NCBI GenBank assembly: GCA_027034965.1
Contig: JALVWL010000205.1
Location: 1-7,640, forward strand
Direction: 5' to 3'
Origin: Candidatus Omnitrophota bacterium
GTDB taxonomy: Bacteria; Omnitrophota; Gorgyraeia; S143-82
DNA: 7,640 nt
Part shown: positions 1 through 6,211 of the stretch, in pieces
Position numbering within the stretch: the stretch's first letter is position 1
How the letters are laid out: the number at the start of each line of letters is the position of its first letter
Translations under genes and position numbers: made by a program
Notes under the pieces: model-generated
What the model was told of the DNA's origin: nothing
The model's input: the letters and a program-made list of their open reading frames with translations, nothing else
Databases searched by the model: none

Positions 1-101
1 CCTATATAGCTGACTATGATTACTGTAAAGGCTGCGGCCTTTGTGCCTATATTTGCCCTAAGAAAGATATTGAAATGGTAGACGAAGGAGAGGAGCTATG
101 A
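1..101 (+). CDS. porD: POR delta subunit, ferredoxin-like C-terminus (partial)
   Basis: This is the 3' end of a gene that begins before the window; it reads in frame from base 3 to a TGA at 99-101. The 32 visible residues contain a CxxCxxCxxxCP iron-sulfur motif (CKGCGLCAYICP), typical of the second cluster of a two-[4Fe-4S] ferredoxin, followed by a short acidic tail. In four-subunit 2-oxoacid:ferredoxin oxidoreductases this small delta subunit carries electrons from the beta-subunit cluster to external ferredoxin. Directly downstream lie the alpha and beta subunits, and the stop codon overlaps the porA start (ATGA), so translation is probably coupled. The family is clear from motif plus context. 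Whether the missing part is a stand-alone PorD or the tail of a gamma-delta fusion cannot be seen here. Confidence 0.85.
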   Translation, partial: YIADYDYCKGCGLCAYICPKKDIEMVDEGEEL

Positions 102-1267
102 AAAAATTTGTAGAGGGTTCGCATGCAATTGCCGAGGTAATTGCAAAGTGTAGGCCAGGGGTTATCTCTGCCTATCCAATAACTCCCCAGACACATATCG
201 TAGAAGGACTGGCAAAGTTGATAGCAGATGGAGAGCTCGATGCCGAGTTTATAAACGTCGAGAGCGAGCACTCTGCTGCCTCTGTTGTTCTAGGTGGTTC
301 TGCAGCAGGAGTCAGGACATACACGGCTACCAGTTCCCAGGGGCTTTTGCTTATGGCAGAGGTGATATTCAATATAGCCGGAATGCGGCTTCCGGTAGTC
401 TTGACCTGCGCAAATCGCGCGGTCTCTGCTCCAATAAATATATGGAATGACCATCAGGATTCGATGACGGTCAGGGATAGTGGCTGGATACACTTCTATG
501 CCGAGAATATCCAAGAGGCAATAGATTTACACATCATTGCCTATAAAGTTGCCGAGGATAAGCGAGTATCCTTGCCTGTCTTGGTTGGTATAGACGGCTA
601 TGTCTTGACCCATGCCTTTGAGGTCGTGGATATGCCTGAGCAGGAACTTGTGGACAAGTTTCTGCCGAAATTTGAACCTATTGTGCATCTGGATCCGGAT
701 AATCCAGTCAGTATGGGGCTGTTGGGTGCTCCGGATGTCTATATCGAGACCAGGTATGCGATAGAAAAGACCATGCAGGATGCCCTTTCTGTTATCGAAG
801 AGGTCTCGAAGGAATACTCTGATCTGGTTGGTAGAAAAACAGGTGGCCTGATAGAGGGTTATAAGATAGAAGACGCTGAGAAGATAATAGTTGCAATTGG
901 TTCTATCGTTGGTTCTATAAAGGATGTGGTGGATGAGCTTCGCGAAAAAGGGGAGAAGGTTGGGGTGCTTAAGATTATCACCTATAGGCCTTTCCCTAAA
1001 GATGCAGTATATGAGGCACTGAAGAATGCCAAGTATGTTGCGGTTGCCGAAAAGGCGGTTTCTCTGGGGGCAGATTCTCCTATATTCTCTGAAATCGCTG
1101 CCCTTATGTATAAGAAAGGCGCCAGGCCTTTGATAAACAGCTTTACTATTGGTCTGGGCGGTAGGGATATATCTCCTGCACAGATAAGGCAGATCTTTGC
1201 GGATATGGATAAGGATGAACCCAATACGAGATACATTGGCCTGAACGAAAAACTCTTGGAGGCATAA
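98..1267 (+). CDS. porA: Pyruvate:ferredoxin oxidoreductase, alpha subunit
   Basis: The alpha subunit works with beta, gamma and delta in the cytoplasm to convert pyruvate and CoA to acetyl-CoA, CO2 and reduced ferredoxin. The 389-residue length is normal for the family. The N-terminal pyrimidine-binding domain shows YPITPQ (26-31) and the VESEHSA segment (54-60), where the family places its TPP-contacting Glu. The ANRAVSAPINIWNDHQDSM block (105-123) and RDSGW (126-130) are typical of pyruvate enzymes rather than 2-oxoglutarate enzymes. The C-terminal part has a transketolase-C-like domain, with TYRPFP (295-300) and GLGGRDI (352-358). The ATG at 98 is supported by AAGGAG at 85-90, 7 nt upstream, and overlaps the porD stop. 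Stop TAA is one base before porB. A branched-chain 2-oxoacid enzyme (VorA) is a less likely alternative. Confidence 0.93.
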   Translation: MKKFVEGSHAIAEVIAKCRPGVISAYPITPQTHIVEGLAKLIADGELDAEFINVESEHSAASVVLGGSAAGVRTYTATSSQGLLLMAEVIFNIAGMRLPVVLTCANRAVSAPINIWNDHQDSMTVRDSGWIHFYAENIQEAIDLHIIAYKVAEDKRVSLPVLVGIDGYVLTHAFEVVDMPEQELVDKFLPKFEPIVHLDPDNPVSMGLLGAPDVYIETRYAIEKTMQDALSVIEEVSKEYSDLVGRKTGGLIEGYKIEDAEKIIVAIGSIVGSIKDVVDELREKGEKVGVLKIITYRPFPKDAVYEALKNAKYVAVAEKAVSLGADSPIFSEIAALMYKKGARPLINSFTIGLGGRDISPAQIRQIFADMDKDEPNTRYIGLNEKLLEA

Positions 1268-1268
1268 T

Positions 1269-2156
1269 ATGGCGGTAGTAGCGGATCCGAAACAAAACTT
1301 GTTTGCATCAGGGCATACTGCATGCGCTGGTTGTGGTCAGGCAATAGCGGCCAAGATAGTGGCGACTGTATCTGGCAAAAAGACCATAATAGCCAATGCA
1401 ACGGGTTGCCTTGAGGTCTTTACCACGAAGGCCCCCCAGACGGCCTGGCGTGTTGCCTGGGTGCATTCGTTGTTCGAAAACGCTGCGGCAGTTGCATCAG
1501 GGGTGGAAGCGGCAATGCGTTATCTGGGAAAGATTGATGAGGTGAATGTGATTGCCCAGGGCGGAGATGGTGGTACGGCGGACATTGGTATGGGGGCCCT
1601 GTCTGGGATGCTAGAGCGCGGTCATGATATACTCTATGTTTGTTATGACAATGAGGCCTATATGAATACAGGGATCCAGAGGAGTGGTTTGACTCCTTTG
1701 GACAGCAATACGACTACCTCTCCTATAGGCAAGAGGTCTCGTGGTAATCCCAGACCCAAGAAGCCGTTGCTGGAGATAGCAGTTGCACACAATATCTCTT
1801 ATGCAGCCAGTACCTCGGTTGCATTTTTGCCTGATTTAAAGAAAAAGGTGGAGAAGGCCCTTTCCTATAAAGGGCCAAAATTTTTGCAGATACATGTCCC
1901 CTGTCCCCTTGGATGGCGGCATGACTCTTCCCTTACCATAGAGATAGCCAGACTTGCGGTTGAGACCGGGCTTTATCCTCTGGTAGAGTATGAATATGGC
2001 AAGCTTATCTCTGTCAGGAAGATAAAGGCAAAACCCGTAGAGGAGTACCTCAAGCTCCAGGGCAGGTTCAGACACGTCTTAAAGGATGAAGAGGCCCTGA
2101 ACCAGGTAAGGGAGGTAGCTAAGGCGAATATCGAAAGGTATGGCCTTGCCCTGTAA
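1269..2156 (+). CDS. porB: Pyruvate:ferredoxin oxidoreductase, beta subunit
   Basis: This subunit binds thiamine diphosphate and the proximal [4Fe-4S] cluster of POR. At 295 residues it is full length. Four cysteines match the family cluster ligands: C19 and C22 in CAGC, C47 in NATGC, and C212 in PCPLGW. The TPP/Mg motif begins at GDGGTADIG (99-107) and continues to DNEAYMNTG (127-135). The TP.. and SPIGK segment (142-155) is also typical of PorB. GGAGG at 1258-1262 lies 6 nt before the ATG, which follows the porA stop by one base, so alpha and beta should be made from one message. No key residue is missing, and the enzyme looks active by sequence. Confidence 0.95.
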   Translation: MAVVADPKQNLFASGHTACAGCGQAIAAKIVATVSGKKTIIANATGCLEVFTTKAPQTAWRVAWVHSLFENAAAVASGVEAAMRYLGKIDEVNVIAQGGDGGTADIGMGALSGMLERGHDILYVCYDNEAYMNTGIQRSGLTPLDSNTTTSPIGKRSRGNPRPKKPLLEIAVAHNISYAASTSVAFLPDLKKKVEKALSYKGPKFLQIHVPCPLGWRHDSSLTIEIARLAVETGLYPLVEYEYGKLISVRKIKAKPVEEYLKLQGRFRHVLKDEEALNQVREVAKANIERYGLAL

Positions 2157-2204
2157 AGGGTTTTGAGCCTAGCTTGAGATATTGTATTGTCTGGTTGTTG
2201 CCAG

Positions 2205-2229
2205 GTCCTTTTGGGATATAAAAGAGGAC
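2205..2229 (+). other. Small stem-loop in the leader before the FolC-like gene
   Basis: GTCC at 2205-2208 pairs with GGAC at 2226-2229. T2209 pairs with A2225, G2224 is bulged, and TTT 2210-2212 pairs with AAA 2221-2223, leaving an 8-nt loop (GGGATATA). The hairpin has 8 pairs, half of them A-T, and ends 9 nt before the Shine-Dalgarno of the next gene. It has no U-tract, so it is not a standard terminator. It could be a 5' leader structure or a chance pairing. Confidence 0.3.
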
Positions 2230-2238
2230 AGCAGGGAC

Positions 2239-2244
2239 AGGAGG
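2239..2244 (+). promoter_or_regulatory. Ribosome binding site for the FolC-like gene
   Basis: AGGAGG is the strongest Shine-Dalgarno match in the window. It sits 13 nt before a GTG at 2258 and 16 nt before the in-frame ATG at 2261. Both spacings are long. The closer ATG at 2256 is in another frame and leads nowhere useful. In the coding frame the only stop upstream is TAA 2219-2221, and no ATG, GTG or TTG lies between it and 2258, so this site must serve the GTG/ATG pair. Confidence 0.6.
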
Positions 2245-2257
2245 CCCTATTTTTGAT

Positions 2258-3397
2258 GTGATGATAGATGTAGGCCTAAATAGGCTCCTTGCTTCCTTGC
2301 GTGATAATCGCAAGGCCCTGCACCTGGCGAAAAAAGAAAACCTATTATGGGCAGTACCGCCTCTCCTTATTCCATTGTCTAATTCTCCGTACTTTATCGA
2401 GGTGGTTGGATCTAAATGGAAGACGAGCACTGCCTATGCTCTTGCCGAGTATATATCACTCTCTCGTAAGGTAGGCCTGTTTACCTCGCCGCACCTGTTA
2501 TCTGTCTCGGAGCGGATTCAGTTCTGGGAAGGTGGCCGTTCAACAGAAATACCGCTTTCAGAACTTTATCGAGTTTTAAAGAAGGTTGTTAAGTTGTATT
2601 CGGATAACCGTATTGATTTGAGTTACTTTGAGGCCCTGTTTTTTTCTGCCTTGCTCTGGTTTGATGAGATGGATTGCGATTTTGTTGTCCTGGAGGCAGG
2701 ACTTGGCGGCAGGTTCGATGCAACGAATGCAGTAGAACACCAGTTTGTTGTGCTTACGAGGCTTGAGCTCGAACATACCGATGTGCTGGGGGATAGTCTA
2801 GAGGCTATTGCCTCTGAGAAACTCGCGGTAATAGGGGATAGCACGCAAAGGGTCTTTGTTTACAATCAGTTTGGAGAGGACTTCTATAGGCCTTATTTAG
2901 GGAGGAGGCCGGTTGAATTTCTAGAGGTCGATGGGCCTTTGGAACTGGCAAGATGTGTGGCAGAGGCGATATTGGGGATAAGGTTTAGGCACTTGAGGAT
3001 TGTTGTCCCTGGTAGGATGGAGGAGATATCTCTGCCATCTGGCAGATTGGTTTTGGATGTGGCGCACACCCCTGATTCGGTCTCTTTTGTATTGAACAGC
3101 CTTTCTGGATCCGGATGGAGCCTATTTTTGTCATTGGCCAGGGATAAGGATATAGAGGGTATATGTAGATCCATAGTCAATGCTGGTCAGAATAACAGGA
3201 TAAAGCGCATTATCTATGTTGAGCAGGGGGAGGAAAGGTTCTTAAGCGGACAGGAATTCTATTTGCGTTCGAACCTGTCTCTGCCTCTTTATCTGATTAA
3301 TTACAGGGATCTAAAGGAATACCTCTTTGGTTTTGAAAAGGTATTGGTAATGGGTTCCCATTCTCTGGTAGGGGAGGCAAAGAGATGCTTGCATTGA
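2258..3397 (+). CDS. FolC-like Mur ligase family protein, altered P-loop
   Basis: This resembles folylpolyglutamate synthase/dihydrofolate synthase, which adds glutamate to folates using ATP. In order: a Mur-ligase-type P-loop region (GSKWKTST, 51-58), TSPHL (76-80), SERI (84-87), YFEAL (123-127), the FolC hallmark EAGLGGRFDATN (146-157), LEHTDVLGD (171-179) with the metal-associated His173, EK at 187-188 where the family has its modified Lys, GRMEEI (252-257), and LDVAHTPD (266-273) matching the usual DGAHNP. ARDKD (294-298) resembles the family LxDKD motif. At 379 residues it is shorter than the usual 420-430. The oddity is Trp54 (TGG 2417-2419) in place of the Gly before the P-loop Lys. 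The start is GTG 2258 or ATG 2261. The 3' end overlaps the next gene by 13 nt. The fold is confident, but folate activity is uncertain. Confidence 0.75.
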   Translation: MMIDVGLNRLLASLRDNRKALHLAKKENLLWAVPPLLIPLSNSPYFIEVVGSKWKTSTAYALAEYISLSRKVGLFTSPHLLSVSERIQFWEGGRSTEIPLSELYRVLKKVVKLYSDNRIDLSYFEALFFSALLWFDEMDCDFVVLEAGLGGRFDATNAVEHQFVVLTRLELEHTDVLGDSLEAIASEKLAVIGDSTQRVFVYNQFGEDFYRPYLGRRPVEFLEVDGPLELARCVAEAILGIRFRHLRIVVPGRMEEISLPSGRLVLDVAHTPDSVSFVLNSLSGSGWSLFLSLARDKDIEGICRSIVNAGQNNRIKRIIYVEQGEERFLSGQEFYLRSNLSLPLYLINYRDLKEYLFGFEKVLVMGSHSLVGEAKRCLH

Positions 3398-5418
3398 GCC
3401 TTGGCGTAGTCGTCTATGTCATAGAGGTCCTTTTATTCCGCTGGTTATTTTCCCTTTTGGGAGGCAATGAGTTGGTGATAGGGTTCCTTTTCCTCTTCTG
3501 GTTTTTGTTCTCTGGTCTGGGGGCGGTTCTGTTTTCGAGAGTGGCTTTGAGTAGACCGCGCAGGGCAGTAGACTTCTGGCTTCTTTCTTTTCCTTTGGTC
3601 GTCTCGATTTCTCTCTTCTTTCTGATATCTTTGAGCCATTCTCCTAGATTTGCATTCGGACGCCAGCCTGGTATCCTGGAGTCTATCTGGATAATTGTGG
3701 GGACGCTGTCTATGCCTGCAATCTTTTCCGGGATGGGCTTTGCGCTCTATTCCAACTATTTTAAGGACGGCGCATTTGTCTTTTCACAAGAGTCTCTTGG
3801 TTTTGGCATAGCCTCATTTTTCGTATTTATGGCCGTATTGATGGGGATACCGATGGTATGGGTTGCCTTGTTGGCAATGCTTTTCGTTGGGTATTTGTTG
3901 ATAAAGCGCTATGGCCTCTTGAGATTGTCTGCCGTATGGCTCGTTTTCTTTCTCTTCTTTGCCTTTTTCCCTTATTATCAGCAGCGGATTTCTCCTTCGG
4001 CCAGGATATTATATCTAAGGGATTCGCCAATTGCCAGGGTAACGATAAAAGAGGCAAAGGATCAGAAGGCCCTGTTTTACAATAACAGATATGTAACAGA
4101 CTTTAAGGACTATGCCTTTAGTGAGATGGTTGTCCACATTGCAGCGATGCAGCTTCGGCATTTTGGCAGGGTAGTGGTTGTTGGTAGTGCAGTAAGGGGG
4201 ATTATTCGGGAGCTGAAGAAATATCCGTTTGAGGATATAGTTATCTATGACAGAGACCCTGTTATCCTGGATATTTTGAAGAGACTGTGTAGGGAAAATA
4301 GATGGGACAACGTCTCTATAAGGATGCTCAAGGACCTTGATTTTGAGGATCTGTCCCCTGTAGATCTATTTATAGTAGGCTATAGTGATCCGATTACCCT
4401 GGGCGATAGTGTGTTTTTATCTAAGGAGTTTTTAGATAATGTAAGGTCCGTGTTGAGCAGTGAGGGGATAGTCGTTGTTCCGGCATCCGGCAACCTTGAT
4501 TTTATGTCCAGGCCCCTGCTCTGGTATTCGAGAGTAATATATGATACCCTTTCATCAGTATTTGCGAGGGTGAGATATATCTCAGGCAATACCGCAGTAT
4601 TCCTTGCCACTGAAGGCGGTGATATCCATATTGCCCCTGATTTTTTCGAGAGGCGATATAGAGAACTTCGTATAGAGAACAGGTATTTCTCACCCTATAT
4701 CTGGCAGGTCTTACTCGATCCCTGGCGTCTGCGTATCCAAGAAAATTCGATAAAGGCATTGACCAAACGAAGATTGGTCTCTACCAGACTGAATCCAATC
4801 GTCTTTGAGTATTTTTTGCGATTTTACCTATATTCCTTTGATAGGCGATTATGGCATATATGGCGTTTTGTCCTGATACTGTTTGTGGGTATTGGTCTAT
4901 GCATTGCCCTAGGCCTGCCGATTCTTATGCATATTATGAGGTTGAAGGAGAGTGGGTTGGCAGTTGTCTCCTATAGTTCATTCCTGCATATGTCGGTCTA
5001 TCTTATGCTTATCTTTTTTCTACAGATTTCCCATAGTAGTTTCTTTCAGGATATGGTTATGTTCACGGGGATGTATATGTTTGGCCTTGGCTTCGGTATA
5101 AATAGGTTACGGATCCCTATTTCTCTTTATTGGAGGACATTGTTTTTGTTTAGTTTGCTTATCTGTGTTGCGGGCTGGATTGTCCTGCCCAGGTGGATCT
5201 TTTATCTATTAGTATTCGCCCAGGCAGCCTGGCAAGGTGCTTACCTATCTTATGCCTTTAAGACAGGGAAGAGGACCCTGGTGTTCTTCTCGGATCTATT
5301 TGGAGCAGGAACGGCCGCACTTATTATCCCTGTATTGATGGCAGGGGTTGGGATATACGCGATGGTCCTTGTTGGTTTGTTGGGTATTTTTATTGTTTCT
5401 CAAAGATATCGTCCTTGA
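3385..5418 (+). CDS. Membrane protein with central spermidine-synthase-like domain
   Basis: This 677-residue protein has three parts: about six hydrophobic helices (roughly 5-25, 28-50, 63-84, 100-123, 138-172, 180-197), a soluble Rossmann-type domain (about 205-410), and about six more helices (493-516, 525-547, 555-572, 582-603, 605-622, 635-671). The middle domain follows the polyamine aminopropyltransferase layout: DSPIARV (213-219), VVVVGSAVRG (263-272) in the place of the family GGGDGG loop, YDRDPVI (288-294), and VGYSDP (331-336) in the place of VDSTDP. The N-terminus resembles membrane-fused spermidine synthase homologues. Two expected features are altered: the glycine loop, and the first Asp of DxxDP, which is Gly332. 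So aminopropyl transfer is doubtful. GGGGAGG at 3371-3377 lies 7 nt before the ATG. It overlaps the FolC-like gene by 13 nt, and its end overlaps the convergent lipoprotein gene. Confidence 0.75.
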   Translation: MLALSLGVVVYVIEVLLFRWLFSLLGGNELVIGFLFLFWFLFSGLGAVLFSRVALSRPRRAVDFWLLSFPLVVSISLFFLISLSHSPRFAFGRQPGILESIWIIVGTLSMPAIFSGMGFALYSNYFKDGAFVFSQESLGFGIASFFVFMAVLMGIPMVWVALLAMLFVGYLLIKRYGLLRLSAVWLVFFLFFAFFPYYQQRISPSARILYLRDSPIARVTIKEAKDQKALFYNNRYVTDFKDYAFSEMVVHIAAMQLRHFGRVVVVGSAVRGIIRELKKYPFEDIVIYDRDPVILDILKRLCRENRWDNVSIRMLKDLDFEDLSPVDLFIVGYSDPITLGDSVFLSKEFLDNVRSVLSSEGIVVVPASGNLDFMSRPLLWYSRVIYDTLSSVFARVRYISGNTAVFLATEGGDIHIAPDFFERRYRELRIENRYFSPYIWQVLLDPWRLRIQENSIKALTKRRLVSTRLNPIVFEYFLRFYLYSFDRRLWHIWRFVLILFVGIGLCIALGLPILMHIMRLKESGLAVVSYSSFLHMSVYLMLIFFLQISHSSFFQDMVMFTGMYMFGLGFGINRLRIPISLYWRTLFLFSLLICVAGWIVLPRWIFYLLVFAQAAWQGAYLSYAFKTGKRTLVFFSDLFGAGTAALIIPVLMAGVGIYAMVLVGLLGIFIVSQRYRP

Positions 5419-6211
5419 GGAGTGAGATGGTGTGGCTGGGAAGGATGATATCTATACGCTTTATCTTTCTGAAGTCATAGCCCTGGAGTACGTCTTTTAT
5501 CTCCTGAATCAGGTCTTTTTCTAGTCCAGGTGGTCCCTTGTCTGTGGAGAAGACGAATATATAGTTCCCATCGGTTGTCTCTTGAGTCCCCCATTTGATA
5601 TCTATGCCCTGATAGGGCGGATTTTTCTGCTTCTCGGTTTTCTTATATTTGATTCTCTGGGTGATAAGCTCAGCCAGAAAGTTGGGTTTACTTATATCAA
5701 AATAGTGGAACTTGGTTCCAGTGGTATCCCCTATTACTGCGGGTACATAGGTCCTATCAAAAATCTTTCTCCTGGAATATTCGTCTATAGAGATCTTTTC
5801 GAAATAAAAGGATTTTAGGTCTTCAGTTGTGCCTATGATGTAGATAACCATACCAGAAGTGGTATCTGGAAACAATGCCACATAGAATTCGATCCCTTTT
5901 TCTGTGCTCCATAATACTCGAGCAGTGGTTGCCAGGACATTGTTTATTATATCCTTGAGACGGGCATTGTCTCTGACACTTATAGTTATAAAAGAAAAGG
6001 GTAGGGGTGTGTAGATCCAGATGGTCTTACCACTTCTGTATACATAGCTTGTAAGGTTGTATTCCTTGGCGAGTATCTTTTTTATCTTTCCAGGGACTTC
6101 ATCCAGCCTGTATAAGCGAAAAAATCCACCACAGCCGCTGGTTAGTAGCACTCCTAATAATAGTAGACTTGCAAGTAGCGGTTTGTAATATCTATTCTGC
6201 GGGAGGTGCAA
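5390..6211 (-). CDS. Unrecognised lipoprotein
   Basis: I do not recognise the family. With a TTG start (6211-6209) the product is 273 residues. Its N-terminus is a lipoprotein signal peptide: a short basic stretch (NRYYK), a Leu-rich core, and the lipobox LTSGC at 23-27, so Cys27 would be lipidated. The mature part is mixed alpha/beta, charged, without further membrane helices, and contains only the lipidated cysteine near its start. The +2 residue is Gly, not Asp, so inner-membrane retention is not indicated. The reading frame stays open upstream, with ATGs at 6271 and 6310. These would give an unusually long region before the signal core and overlap the ftsH gene by 80 nt or more, so TTG is preferred, although its Shine-Dalgarno is weak. 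It overlaps the ftsH end by 20 nt, suggesting coupled expression. Confidence 0.7.
   Translation of the reverse strand: MHLPQNRYYKPLLASLLLLGVLLTSGCGGFFRLYRLDEVPGKIKKILAKEYNLTSYVYRSGKTIWIYTPLPFSFITISVRDNARLKDIINNVLATTARVLWSTEKGIEFYVALFPDTTSGMVIYIIGTTEDLKSFYFEKISIDEYSRRKIFDRTYVPAVIGDTTGTKFHYFDISKPNFLAELITQRIKYKKTEKQKNPPYQGIDIKWGTQETTDGNYIFVFSTDKGPPGLEKDLIQEIKDVLQGYDFRKIKRIDIILPSHTISLLKDDIFEKQ

Noticed and set aside
982..1401. 139-codon open frame on the minus strand across porA and porB
   Set aside because: It is a shadow of two clearly conserved genes, shows no recognisable domain, and crosses the porA/porB junction.
2149..2164. Possible terminator after porB: CCCT-GTAA-AGGG followed by TTTT
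   Set aside because: The stem is only four pairs, it overlaps the porB stop codon, and the U-run is four bases. That is too weak to call a terminator.
2191..2204. CTGG-TTGTTG-CCAG hairpin in the intergenic gap
   Set aside because: Four strong pairs with a six-base loop are expected by chance in a window of this size.
2195..2222. Promoter-like pair before the FolC-like gene: TTGTTG, 16 nt, TATAAA
   Set aside because: The -10 match is good, but the -35 match is only three of six, and the organism's promoter consensus is unknown. It also overlaps the stem-loop, so it is not called.
5399..5419. CTCAA/TTGAG inverted repeat at the convergent gene ends, considered as a bidirectional terminator
   Set aside because: Five pairs, mostly A-T, with an 11-nt loop and no U-tract on either side. 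It lies within coding sequence.
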